Part shown: piece after piece, positions 45,556-56,355 of the stretch | Layout of the letters: every line of letters begins with the position of its first letter | Position numbering within the stretch: the first letter of the stretch is position 1 | Source of the DNA: Rhipidocladum racemiflorum | Taxonomy: Eukaryota; Streptophyta; Magnoliopsida; Poales; Poaceae | Length of the DNA stretch: 64,000 nt | Assembly: GCA_036346355.1 (NCBI GenBank) | Contig: CM070584.1 | Span: 25,700,039-25,764,038 of the forward strand | Direction of reading: 5' to 3' | The notes under the pieces: generated by a model | Told to the model about the DNA's origin: nothing | What the model saw: the letters and a program-made list of their open reading frames with translations, nothing else | Databases searched by the model: none | Made by a program: the position numbers and the translations under genes

Positions 45556-47754
45556 TGTGACACCATGGAGTGTCGTATCTTATAAAATGTGAATGTTGAG
45601 GTCAAAAACTTTATAAAATGTGAAAATGGAGGTTAAAACTTTACGTTATGCCTTTTATAACGTGTTTTTGGGTCGTTTTCGGGTGTTTGGGCCTCTCCGG
45701 GGGACTTTGGGCCTTGGGGGTTGAGTTGGGCCTCCGGTGGAAGGGTTTGGGCCCAAGGGGGGGGGACTTTTGGGAAGCCAAATCTGGCCCCCACCCGTTG
45801 GTGCGCCCCCCACTCCCTCTCCCAACCCTAGCCGCCACCCCCTAGCCCCCCATGCGCCTCCACCCTTCCCCTTCCTCTCCATCTTCCCCCATGGCGCCAC
45901 CACCCCTCTCCTCCCCTATCCACCTCCCTTGCTGACCCTAGGGGAGTTCTCCACCTCGCCACCCCGCAGATCCATCCATTGGAGCGCTCCGCGACGAGGA
46001 GATCCGGTGGATTTGGAGCAAGGAAGGAGATCGCGCGAACCGGGAGGAGATCTGTTGGGTTTTCATTCGTCGGGCGAAGGTATGGCCACGGGGATCCTTG
46101 GGGTTGGTCTAGGTTCTGTTCTAAGGGTTAATATCATGTTTTTAGATGAATTTGTGGTGCTGGAATTGAGTAGATTAGATGAAATCTAGAAGTTGCCACG
46201 TTCTCTGTTTCGGGCAGCATGAGCAGTCGACCTAGGGTTTGGGTTTTCTCCAATTTAGATTCGGAATTTGGTCAGCCGCCTGTTGAAGAAGTTGTAGGTA
46301 ATTTCAATACCTTTCAGTGTGTATAAAGAACGTCCAATTCCTACGAGCCGTTTGAAAGTTATGCTAGTTTTACAGAACGTATTAAAATCTGTGACGTGAT
46401 TGGAACAGATCACGGTATTCTGTAGATTAAACCACTTTAGAGTCCGAATCAGTTTTTCCATATACTTAGAAAAAGTTTGGAAATTTCCTAAGCTACGCGA
46501 AGATGTACTCATTTAATCGATTCGGAGTCGCAGAACCCGAGTTACGCTCGTTGCAAGTCTGTTGTCCCGACGGGACAGAACCTCTGTTTTTGGGTTGTGC
46601 GGGTAGTTTGCGAAGTCGGGGTAGAAGAGTGTTTGCGTATTATTTTGTGGGCATGATTTTGATTGTGTGGTGCCTATGTGCAGGTGTTGTAACCCCGGGG
46701 GTGCCCTGTACATCTCGCCAATCCGTCGCCCGTAGTTGATGCAAGTGTATTGGAATGGGTAGCGGGTTGTAGTTTTCTAGATTGGTTGAAATTGAAGTTG
46801 AATATATGATATGTTCACATGCCATGCTTAAATGTTTGCCATTGATATGATGAATATGCTTATTATGTTATGATGCCATGTGTTAATGTACAAAGTTATT
46901 TATGATGTTGGCATGTTTGCATACATGGCATGATACATGGCCCGGGCAGTGAGAAAGTCATAACTAGTCTGGGGAAGGTCGGTGAGAAAGTTATGACTAT
47001 TCCGGAGAGCCAATGAGTAAGTCCTACATCGTGATTCCATCCACCGCGGTGTATGGAAGCGAGGAGTAGGCACCCTCCATCTTCGGGATGGAAGGGGGGA
47101 GAGGGTGCACACCGATGGGTGTGTACTCAACCATACCGGTATGAGTTTCCAAGGAGACATGAGCATCGCATCGCATTGCATACATAATGATGATGAAAAT
47201 GATATGTGATCATGAATGAGATGATAGACATGATGTGAGTTGTTGTAGGCATGAAATTGTTTCTTTTGTACCATTGCAATATACTTGCAGAGTGATGAAC
47301 TCACGCTTGTGTTTATGTTGTTGTTTTTTTAGGTACCATGACACCGGCATGTGGGAAAGGGCCTTAGCTACACATCTTCACGTAGTTCCAATCACATTTA
47401 CCAAATTTTGAGTCATGACCTTAATAATAGTGCCATGAATCTTGGTGTATGGATTAAATTGTCATCGGGTCCCTTATTTGCTTCGTTATAGTTTATGGAG
47501 TGGTTGAACTTGATATTAATGCCTTATGTTGATGCTATATCCATTTACATTGCTTCTTTAGATGTCTTATGATATGATATTACTTGCCTGTTATTGCTAT
47601 TGTCTCAAATCATGTTAAAACAAAGGAGATGCTGCCGAAATTTTCGGTTTTGGCATTTGCTCTTTTGCTGTAATTTGTCTTTATTAGTGGTATTTAGGTG
47701 TTGTTTAGCCTATGTTTGGTAGCATTCGGGCATACTAGATACTGGGGTGTTACA
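45556..47754 (+). repeat. G1 3' LTR (2199 bp)
   Basis: Uninterrupted copy starting TGTGACACC and ending GGTGTTACA, followed by TCAAT (47755-47759). It serves as the reference for the other G1 LTRs. Confidence 0.93.
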
Positions 47755-48669
47755 TCAATAAAATTGAAAAATGCAAAATAGACTAGGGGAAGAGAGTGAC
47801 GCCTAGGAGACCTATGTCGATGGCTCCTAATCGAGGTTGTGTTTCACTAGGATAAGCTCTCTACATCTCAAAGGTCTGCGCAGAAGACTGAAGCTTAGGA
47901 AGCCTTTGTCGATGGCTCCTAGTCGTGGATGTGCTTCACTAGGCCTAACTCTTTGAACCGCTTTGTGAGCTTTAATCTAAAAATTTGCATTTAATGAGAT
48001 GTTTGAGCATGAGGGTTCTCTAATGGTCTTGTAGCTTCCCAAAGTGTTGACTAGGTTGAACTCTAGTATATCCATTTTGTCGTTAGATTGGCTTTGCTTC
48101 TAGTCTTAAAGTTATGCTAAGTGTTGCTATTGTTGAAATCATGCAAAATTAGTATAACTTCTTTTGAGCTAGTTAGCAAAAATTGAAATATGCTATTGGA
48201 TATGACTTAGGATGACATAATCTGAACTTGAGTAGCTTGGTGTCATACTTTGTCTAAGTGGTCACTTGCATAATCCTCAAAGCTCTTCTAGGTTGCATTT
48301 CATCCAAAAATTGATCTCTTGATGCCTATATTGCCGAAAGGGGGAGAAAACGTAGAAAAGGCATCTTAGAGGGAAGAAAATTAAAAAAATGCTTTCTCAT
48401 GATCATGTTGAACAATTGTCCTTGCATTTGGATCATGAGTAATTTTGAGCTTTTTGGAGGATTTTTTGGTATTTGGAGCTTTTATAGAAAAATTATTTTT
48501 TCTTATGTTGTGCTCTAAAAATCTTCTCATCTATTTGGTTATGAGCTTTATTTCTCCTTCAATTGGATCAAATATGATTTTTGCAATCAAATTGCTTTTT
48601 TCCCTTTGTTTTCGAACTCAAATTTATGCCTTTTATGTGGTTTGTCAATATACTCATCAAGGGGGAGAT
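47755..48669 (+). other. Copia A 3' non-coding region, second part, with polypurine tracts
   Basis: Continues the Copia A sequence interrupted at 13140. It has no significant reading frame. Polypurine-like motifs AAAGGGGGAG (48337-48346) and AAGGGGGAGAT (48659-48669) are present, the latter directly abutting the 3' LTR and serving as its polypurine tract. Confidence 0.8.
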
Positions 48670-50268
48670 TGAAGGACCATGTGGAGGTCCATCCATATTT
48701 GTGATGAGTATTTGACTTCATTTGAGAAAGATGTGCTCAGGTTTGAGTTTGACTTGACTTGGAATTGCATGGTTGAATTTATGATAAATGTGGACTAACA
48801 TGCAGGAATAAAAAGATAAGATTGTATTTTGGAATGTGCAAACTGGTTTGGTCCTTGTGGTACAGGTTATTGAGACAATTATGGTCGTTGGTGAGTATCG
48901 TGACTAGGTTGGGAGAACCGAGGTCCGGAGCGGTCGAGGATGCCGACGAGATGGTTGAGCTCAAACCAGGATCACTTGGACATCATGGAAATGGACTTGA
49001 GGTGGCTCGGGGTTTCCGGTTCGAGTTGGAGGCTCGAAGAGGCGGAAACGGAGCGGTCAAGTCTGGCAGATGAAGGCCCGTTGCATCGGGTTGATCGGGT
49101 TTTGTTTAAACCCATGCATGGCCTATGTGGCCCATGTAAAGCCCATGTGTGGGGTGGAATGAGTGGGTTAATCCTAGCCCTTGGTGGAGTGCCCTAGGGT
49201 TTGGGACTCATCCAAGGGAGGAAGGTAGCCCAAAGTAGTATAAATAGAGGGGGAGGGGTGCCCTCCCTCATTTGAAAGTTTGAGTTGTTCCTTTGAGATT
49301 TGCCCATATGAAGTGAGGCTTTGTAAACCTTCCAACCAGAAAATACAAAGTTTTTCTTTACATTCTTGTGAATTTAAATTCTGCATTTACATTATGTATT
49401 TACTTTATGCAATTTAAATTCAGCATTTACTTTCCCGCATGTAAATTCTCGCAATTTACTTTCTCGCAATTTAGATTTGCCTCCTCTCCTTCTAAATGTT
49501 GTTGATCAAGGATGTCTTGAGGGTGCTCATTTGGTTTTGCATCTTTCTTGCACCCTAGGATAGACTAGAGATCAAGTTTCTATCGAGATTGCAAATATGT
49601 TTTGAACTTGTTCTTCGTGCAGCAGCTAGTCTTTGATTTTTAGAAAAATATAGACAAATCCTTTTTGAGTGATTTTTATTGGAGAAGCTGGGTGACTCTT
49701 ATATACATCTGTGGAAAAATTTTGGGGTCCACTGGTTTCACCATTTGGGATCTATGAGGTGAAAACCGAGCCTAAAATTTCCTGATCTAAGTTCCTGACT
49801 ATCTGTAGTCCTTGATTTGTCCTGATCTTTCTACAAGGCTTTTGGAGGTGATTTTTTGTGGAGTGTTTCAAAACACATCTTCTCACAGGGTGAAAATTTT
49901 CAAAAAATTTTGGAGCAACAAAAGTCCACCAACTACCTGCTCCAATTGAGGACAATTCCTAAAAATCTACTTTTGCTTTTCTAAATGAGGCTTTTGTGAT
50001 TTGGCTTTATCTCTTTTAAAAATGAAGTATTTGAATTGATTCCTCTTTGTTTTGGACACTTGACAGCCAGGATTGTGATTTAAAAATCCCTCACATGATT
50101 CATGGTTCTCATCCATGCAAGCTAGGGATACACATAGTAGTCTAAATGTTCCGTTTTTGCGGGTTTTGCGAATTTGAGGATCACCGGTTTCTTTGCGGGA
50201 TTGTTTGGAGTACGTTGAGTAGGGGATGATTTTATTTGGAATTATTCACCCCCCTCTGATCGCCATCT
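48670..50268 (+). repeat. Copia A 3' LTR (Sirevirus-like), right end truncated
   Basis: Starts TGAAGGACCATGTGG right after the polypurine tract. Its first 1.25 kb matches, in reverse, the Copia B LTR (55180 down to about 53885). Near its end is the 'ttattcacccccctct' block (50241-50256) typical of the ends of grass Sirevirus LTRs. At about 50265-50272 it joins reverse-oriented Copia B reverse transcriptase through a few shared bases, so the terminal CA and target-site copy are lost. Confidence 0.83.
49239..49247 (+). promoter_or_regulatory. TATA box in Copia A LTR
   Basis: TATAAATAG about 570 bp into the LTR. The same box occurs in reverse at 54548-54556 in the Copia B LTR. Position and conservation fit the U3 promoter. 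Confidence 0.7.
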
Positions 50269-50950
50269 CGGTCATTCAGCTTCTCATACCAAGCTCGTGG
50301 AGCTTGCTTAAGTCCATACAAAGCTTTGAAAAGCTTGAATACATGATTAAGGTACTTGGGGTTTGCAAATCCTGGAGGCTGTCTAACATACATCTCTTCC
50401 TCAATGAACCCATTGAGGAATGCACTCTTTACATCCATCTGATAAAGCTTGAAGCCCTTGGATGTCGTGAATGCGAGCAGGATCCTGATGGCCTCTAGTC
50501 GAGCTACAGGGGCAAAAGTCTCCTCGAAGTCGAGACCCTCGGCCTGAGTGAAACCCTGAGCGACTAGCCTAGCCTTGTTCTGAACTACAACCCCATCCTC
50601 ACTTTGCTTGTTTTTGAACACCCATTTTGTCCCAATGATGTTGTGACTAGAAGGGGGCTCGACAAGCTTCCAAACTTTGTTCCTCTCGAAGTTTTCAAGT
50701 TCATCATGCATAGCATTAATTCAAGATTCATCGGATAATGCATGAGAAACATCAGTTGGCTCAAAAGAGGCAACAATGACAGAGTGAAGGCAAAAAGTGG
50801 GCAGACCTGACTTAGAGCGAGTGACTCGCTCAAACAGATCTCCAATGATATGGTCAGGTGATGAGCCTTTTGAATGTGGCGGGGAGGTCCAGAAGCAGAA
50901 GTGACCTCTACTCCTCGAGTGGGAGTAAGAACAGAGTCACTAGCCGCCAA
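50269..50950 (-). pseudogene. Copia B reverse transcriptase, truncated
   Basis: The frame from 50711 gives ELENFERNKVWKLVEPPS, NIIGTKWVFKNKQSEDG, ARLVAQGFTQAEGLDFEETFAPVARLEAIRILL, YQMDVKSAFLNGF and ALYGLKQAPRAWYEKLND. It then reads into the flanking LTR (residues RDGDQRG are not Copia). The upstream part to 50950 is in another frame. The catalytic Asp pair is beyond the breakpoint. Confidence 0.92.
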
Positions 50951-51175
50951 AGAGTCTTAGGGTAAGGGCTGATCTCCCTGAGGTGCAGAGATGGAAATTG
51001 GAGGCACCTTGGGAGCAGGAATGGAGGCTAGATTCGGCAAAATGTCTTCATCTCCGTCGTCCTCATCCTCTGTGAAAATAGATTGAGAAAGAGGAGAAGA
51101 GCCTGAAATATCTGGTCTAGCCAGGACTAGCCTCATCAAAGGTCACCTCACAGGTCTCTATCATCCTACCCAAGT

Positions 51176-51793
51176 CTACAACCCAAATCCTATAGCTACG
51201 GAAGTTGAGTAACACAGAAAGATCCCATCAGGAAAGCCTGACTCGAACTTGTTTAGGTTCCCAGACTTCATGAAGAAGCACTTGCAACCGAAAACAAGAA
51301 AATGAGACACACTGGGCTTTTGCCCACATCTCAACTCATAAGAAGTGCAGTGCAAGTGTGCCCTAAGAAAAACTCTGTTGGCAACATGGCATGCCGTAAC
51401 TACAGCCTCAGCCCAAAACTTCCTAAGAGTATTGTACTCATCTAGCATCATCTTGGTCATCTCAACCAGGGTCCTGTTCTTCCTCTCCACTACTCCATTC
51501 TGCTGAGGGACGTTTGAAGAAGAGAACTGGTGCTCTATGCCAACCTCCTCATAGAAGCTGCTAAAGTAGGAGTTCTTGAACTCTATGCCATTGTCACTAC
51601 GGATCGCTCGTAAGGCACCTGGGAGCTCAATGGACAACTTACAGACCAAACCCCTAAAGTGAGAAAAGGACTCATCCTTCGAGGCCATGAAAAACACCCA
51701 AGAATACCTCAAAAAATCATCGACTATGACAAGAATATACCACTTTCCTCCCGCTGACTTCACTCTAGCCGGACTAACCGTGTCCATGTGCAA
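51176..51793 (-). pseudogene. Copia B integrase core
   Basis: 205-codon frame with the DDE triad: HMDTVSPARVKS (Asp), LRAIRSDNGIEFKN (Asp) and QQNGVVERKNRTLVEMTKMML (Glu), then the C-terminal block FGCKCFFMK. This is the best-preserved domain of Copia B. Past 51176 the frame breaks into the acidic linker (51139-50957: DEDDGDEDILPNL), which Sirevirus-like pol has between integrase and reverse transcriptase. Confidence 0.9.
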
Positions 51794-51796
51794 GAG

Positions 51797-52180
51797 CTAT
51801 CCTGATGCATCAGTCATCAATCGAGTGACTAGGAGATGAGAAGTAGCGACCATCTTGCCATGCCGGTAAGGAGAACACACGACATCTTTGACCATCTTGA
51901 GTTTGGGCAGACCACGAATGAGATCATGGCCGCTAACTTGAGTCAAATGATTAAAGCCAATGTGACCAAGTCTCCTATGCCAAAAGGAGAGATCACGGGA
52001 CTCTAAAGCAATAAGGCAACAGAGAGAGTCTCCTGAAGAGGAGGAAAAATCAGCACGAAAGACTCTCCCAAACTGAGAAATCCCGCAAACCAACTCCCTA
52101 GAAGAATCGAGGATTCTAGAGGCGCTGCTTTTAAAACTTACCTTGAAATCATCATCAATAAGCTGTGAGACTAAGAGCAA
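51797..52180 (-). pseudogene. Copia B GAG-pre-integrase domain
   Basis: Frame with LLLVSQLIDDDFKVSFKSSASRILDSSRELV and the zinc-binding motif WHRRLGHIGFNHL...VVCSPYRHGK. The second zinc pair reads C..Y, so one Cys is lost. It is separated from the integrase by a single stop near 51794-51796. Confidence 0.88.
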
Positions 52181-52324
52181 GTTATATTACAGCTTAATGA
52201 CTAAGGCAACGTCCTTAAGAATGAAATGGTCATTAATGCAAATGGTACCTTTAGCGATGACTCTACCTGACGAAGCATCCCCAAAGGTGATCAACTCATC
52301 ACTGGGAGCTTGGACTAGGGAAGA

Positions 52325-52390
52325 GAACTAACAGGAGTCTCCGGTCATGTGACGTGAATAGCCGGAGCCTACGATCCAAACCTCTCCCTT
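52325..52390 (-). pseudogene. Copia B protease active-site relic
   Basis: Minus strand reads VWIVGSGYSRHMTGDSC then a stop. The usual Copia protease motif is DSG followed by C.RHMTG; here the catalytic Asp is Gly and the following Cys is Tyr. The flanking sequence to 52860 is an Arg/Ser-rich linker with broken frames. Confidence 0.75.
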
Positions 52391-52872
52391 CCTTGTCCTA
52401 CAGACCTGAATCAAAGAGAGCGAGATGCAGATGACACAGTACCGGGATAGATCAAAGCAGAACTAGGAACCCAAAACTGAGACACCGATTAGAAGAACCA
52501 ATCACAGGAGCAGATGGATGCAATGTAGCGCCTCTCCGTGACTCTAATCTTACTAAGTCAAAAATCGCTCCTGTAGGACGTTTGGGAACAGGTATCGGGT
52601 TGGTCCGCCGATGTGCAAAGGCCGGACCATCCCAGTGCTGCTGCCCAAACCTCCTGCTGGAGGAAGCAAACTCACGCCGCTGATATCTACCTCGACGGGA
52701 AGAACGAGAAATATCATGAGGACAGTGGAGGGACTGACTCGGGATAGCTTTGGGGCGAAAACCATAGGTAGAAGCCTGAAAACCAAGCCCCATACGCTGT
52801 CCAAAAACAGGCAACTCTCTAACCTATCTAGAAGCAGTGTGTGCTTTAGGAACACTCAGTCTGGGGATGGCC

Positions 52873-53148
52873 CTAAATACCCATAAGGGCACGAACACGC
52901 TCACACCGAGTGATCTTGGCGCTTCTAAAGCAGAAATCAGCAAGGTGTCTATCATTCTGACAAAAGGTGCAAATATATTTCGCCTTAGAGGCTGAAGTAA
53001 CAGGTGGTGTCACCTTCTCATCAGAGATCCCGTGGACCATTCTAGCTGACCTAAACACAGTTGTGCTCATTTGTGGAGCAACCACAATCTCTCCACTCTT
53101 GGAGGAGGCACGCACAACAGTAGGCGGATGCGCCTGTGCATGCTCCAA
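52873..53148 (-). pseudogene. Copia B gag zinc knuckle region
   Basis: 91-codon frame including YICTFCQNDRHLADFCFR, a CX2CX4HX4C knuckle with all four ligands. Upstream and downstream frames are broken. Retroelement gag knuckles bind the genomic RNA. Confidence 0.85.
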
Positions 53149-53232
53149 GTGACCAAACCCTAGACCTTGATTAAATCTGCTAATCTTGGACTGATCTAGA
53201 ATGAGATTGATCTTCTTCTTGCCTCCAACAAA

Positions 53233-53937
53233 CTACTCGAGAGTGTTCATAAGATACTGACACTCCCGAAAAAGTGAGTCACAAGAAGAGCAAGGGGAAG
53301 AAGTACAAGAAGAGCCAGAAGAAGAGGATTGAATAGCGCGTGCATATCTCTTCCTATACACGACTGCCTCAATTTTGAGAGACTCACAGGAAATACAAGG
53401 AGTATCTCTAATTCTACCAACTTGGGCCTTTAGCTTCTTCCTAAGCTCTACATGGATTCGGTTCACATCCTCCCCTACCCCAACACATAGCAAGCAATCA
53501 TTTAGTGACTTAGCTAATATATCCTTGGCAAATTTAGAATTCTCAAGCACCAAGTCATCATAGTCATTTTTTAGTTGCATACAACCCTCACATGAGCTGA
53601 CTGGGTCCTTAGAAATATGCAATTCAAGTTCATCATTTCTAACAGAAAGCTTCCTAAGGTGATTGCTCATGGCATCAATTTCAGCTAGCAGCTTAGGGCA
53701 ATTTTCCCAGGATGCAGTTGTGTGAGCATGAAGAAAACTAGCATCCAAAGAAACAATATTAGTATTCTTCGAACTAAGACCCTCAAGCTCAGAAAGCACA
53801 CTATCATGCAAGGTCCTTAGGTTCTCTAGCTCCACAAGCAAAGCATCACAGAGAGTACATATATCAGAGTCTGTTGCTCTTAAATTTTTAGAAATTTTTC
53901 TCCCAGTGAGCAATTCAGTCTTGAAACACTCCACCAA
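53233..53937 (-). pseudogene. Copia B gag C-terminal coiled region fused to LTR sequence
   Basis: 234-codon open frame rich in Leu, Glu and Lys with repeated Cys pairs (DICTLCDALL, SSCEGCMQLKNDYDDL, NDCLLCVGVGED, CISCESLKIEAVVYRKRYA), looking like a coiled-coil gag segment. Its first 17-18 codons (53937 to about 53885) align with LTR DNA of Copia A at 49858-49920. The start codon therefore lies in LTR-derived sequence and the true gag N-terminus is missing. A serine-rich stretch (SSSSGSSCTSSPCSSC) sits near the C-terminus. Confidence 0.72.
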
Positions 53938-55180
53938 AAACCACCTAAAAAAGCCTCATAGAAAAATTAGTAAAAATCAAGAACTATAGACAGTCAGGAA
54001 CTTCGATCAGGAAGTTTGGGGCTCGGTTTTCACCTCATAGCGCCCAAACGGTGCAACTAGTGGACTCTAAATTTTTTTCACAGATGGATATATGAGTCAT
54101 GCACCTTTTCCAACAAGAATCACCCAAAAAAGGATTTTTTTTAGATTTTTCTAAAAATCAAAGACTAACTGCTGCGCGAAGAACAAGTTCTGGACAAATT
54201 TGCAATTTGATATAGAACTTGATCTCTAGTCTATCCTAGGGTGCAAGAGAGATGTAAAACAAAATGAGCACCCTCAAGACATCCTTGATCAATAACATTT
54301 AGAAGGAGGGGAGGCAAATCCAAATTGCGAGAAAGTAAATTGCGAGAATTTACATGCGGGAAAGTAAATGCTGAATTTAAATTGCATAAAGTAAAGACAT
54401 AATGTAAATGCGGAATTTAAATTCACAAGAATGTAAAGAAAATCTTTGTATTTTCTGGTTGGAAGGTTTACAAAGCCTCACTTCATGTCGGCAAAGCTCA
54501 AAAGGAGCAACTCAAACCTTCAAGTGAGGAAGGGCACCCCTCCCCCTCTATTTATACTACTCTTGGGCCACCTACCACCCTTGGATGAGTCCCTCAACCC
54601 TAGAGCACTCCACCAAGGGCTAGGATTAACCCACTCACACAACCATGCAAGGGCAACCCAAAACCCACACACATAATGGGTTTTCTTGCACGGTTTTCAA
54701 AGCATACTACCTAGACCCGCTATCCTATCAACTAGACCGCGATCCAACGGCCCTCATCGATCCTCACGGCATCTAGCTAGTATCATCGCCTTTCCTTGTC
54801 TTCTTGACTTGCCCGGACTCTGTCTCCGATCATCTTCCTGCGATCTTCGACCGTCTGGACCTCCGACGCACCTCGGCTAGTCCTGGTCAACCTCCGCCTC
54901 ACCATAACCTAGCATTGTCGTCCTGCAACCATCAAATACAAGGAAATACATCACATAGCATTGTCCAATAATCATCACAAATGCTTACAATTAACCATAT
55001 CTCATTCATCATATTGGTTCTACTGCCAACCATAGGCCAGTAGTACCACAAGAAGCTAACACAACTCAAATTGCTTCTTTTTGAATTCCAATTCAAATCA
55101 AACTAAAACATGAGCACACTTTGCTCAAATAAAGTCAAATACTCATCACAAATTTGGATGGACCTTCACATGGTCTTTCA
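53885..55180 (-). repeat. Copia B 5' LTR, 3' part deleted
   Basis: On the minus strand it starts TGAAAGACCATGTG at 55180 and follows the Copia A LTR to about 53885, where gag sequence takes over. The last about 350 bp of the LTR and the primer binding site are absent. A TATA box (reverse of TATAAATAG) lies at 54548-54556. Confidence 0.85.
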
Positions 55181-55839
55181 TTGTTGGTCATGTGACTCAG
55201 AATCCCCAACTGCGGTTAACTCTTTAATCACGAATAGCATGGCCATGCATTTTTGGAATTCGACCACTCGAGAGGCCTAGAGATATCTCCACTATTTATG
55301 GAGGTGCAAATCCCATCTTTATATACCATGTCTCATAGCATGCTTCATGACAAACCTGAAGGCCACCTTTATAACTACCCAGTTACGGAGTAGCATTTGG
55401 CAACACTAAAATAAGTAATTACACATTTCGAGTACATGCATCAACCTCAAGTCTAAGGATGTATCATACACATTGTACATAGAGACGAACTGATGACAAG
55501 AAGATTACAACGTTCTCGCAGTGTCTCAAGGTGGGTCAATCCAACTCCATGTTCTCTAACATGTGTCCATATTATTATTTTGATATCTCCATATCTATGA
55601 TATGTGAAACGTGGTCATCAACCAATACATATTCTAGTCTATTCATATATGTCCTCATATGTTTATTGACTAGGGATAACTTTAGAATAATCATCACAAA
55701 ATCATATATAGAGTTTCACATACAAGTCACATACTTGCTAATAAATTATAATGATATTATTCAAGGAACAAGATAATAAATCATGAACATAAGGAAATAT
55801 AATCATCTCTATGATTGCCAATAGGGTATATCTCGAACA
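55181..55839 (-). repeat. BARE-like Copia LTR fragment
   Basis: On the minus strand it starts TGTTCGAGATATACCC at 55839, like BARE/RIRE1-type LTRs, and shares blocks with the solo LTR at 4796-12099 ('ctttataactaccc', 'catatctatgatatgtgaaac'). It is cut at 55180 by the Copia B LTR. The rest of the LTR is not in the window. Confidence 0.7.
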
Positions 55840-55931
55840 CAAACCTCATTCATCTAATCAGCTGGCTAATTCATCCGGTTTATCACAAGAATTAGCAATT
55901 TTGCCCCACAAGCAGATCACTGTTCAACTCT

Positions 55932-56039
55932 CTAGATAATGGGAGGTCAACGGTTATGGCCTAGTTAGGCATTTAGATTTCACCTATCTAGATAATGGGA
56001 GGTCAAGGGTTATGGCCTAGTTAGGCATTTAGATTTCAC
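55932..56039. repeat. Tandem duplication, 56-bp unit, two copies
   Basis: Unit beginning CTAGATAATGGGAGGTCAA at 55932 is repeated at 55988 with one or two changes. Confidence 0.9.
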
Positions 56040-56040
56040 A

Positions 56041-56355
56041 ATACTTCTCCGGTTATCCTACTTTTAGTCTTCCACTGCATTCTTCCATTCAAGAAAGCAT
56101 CGGATTGTATGGTTATTAACTGCCATTCAGAACATTTATATTTCAGAATACTTCCCCAATTATCCTACTTTTAGTCTTCTACTGCATTCTTCCATTCAAG
56201 AAAACATCGGATTGTATGGTTAGTAACTGCCATTCAGAACATTTAGATTTTAGAATACTTCCCCAGTTATCCTACTTTTAGTCTTCTGCTGCATTCTTCC
56301 ATTCAAGAAAACATGGGATTGTATGGTTATTAACTGCCATTTAGAAGATAAATAA
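56041..56355. repeat. Tandem repeat, 107-bp unit, three copies
   Basis: Units start at 56041, 56148 and 56255 with ATACTTC(C/T)CC and contain 'ggattgtatggtta' and 'tgccatt'. Copies are highly similar; the third ends within 'tgccatttag'. It lies directly next to the 56-bp duplication, and the two units share the phrase 'catttagattt' at their ends. Confidence 0.92.

Larger units (their letters stand above)
13141..47754 (+). mobile_element. Full-length Gypsy G1 retrotransposon interrupted by nested elements
   Basis: 5' LTR at 13141-14348 plus 40387-41234; primer binding site at 41237-41248; internal region 41235-45555; polypurine tract just before 45556; 3' LTR 45556-47754; duplication TCAAT on both sides. 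Without the nested G3 block the element is about 8.6 kb. The internal region has almost no recognisable coding sequence apart from a chromodomain relic, so the element was probably mobilised in trans or is strongly decayed. Confidence 0.92.
50269..55180 (-). mobile_element. Copia B: second Sirevirus-like element, inverted and 3'-truncated
   Basis: Minus-strand order from the right: 5' LTR fragment (55180 to about 53885), gag, zinc finger, protease relic, GAG-pre-integrase, integrase, reverse transcriptase. It ends inside the reverse transcriptase at about 50269, before the catalytic YVDD. The LTR end, primer binding site and N-terminal gag are missing. No 3' LTR or target-site duplication can be seen. 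Confidence 0.9.

Noticed and set aside
56041..56355. CRISPR-like array
   Set aside because: Three adjacent 107-bp units without spacers, in plant repetitive DNA; an ordinary tandem repeat.
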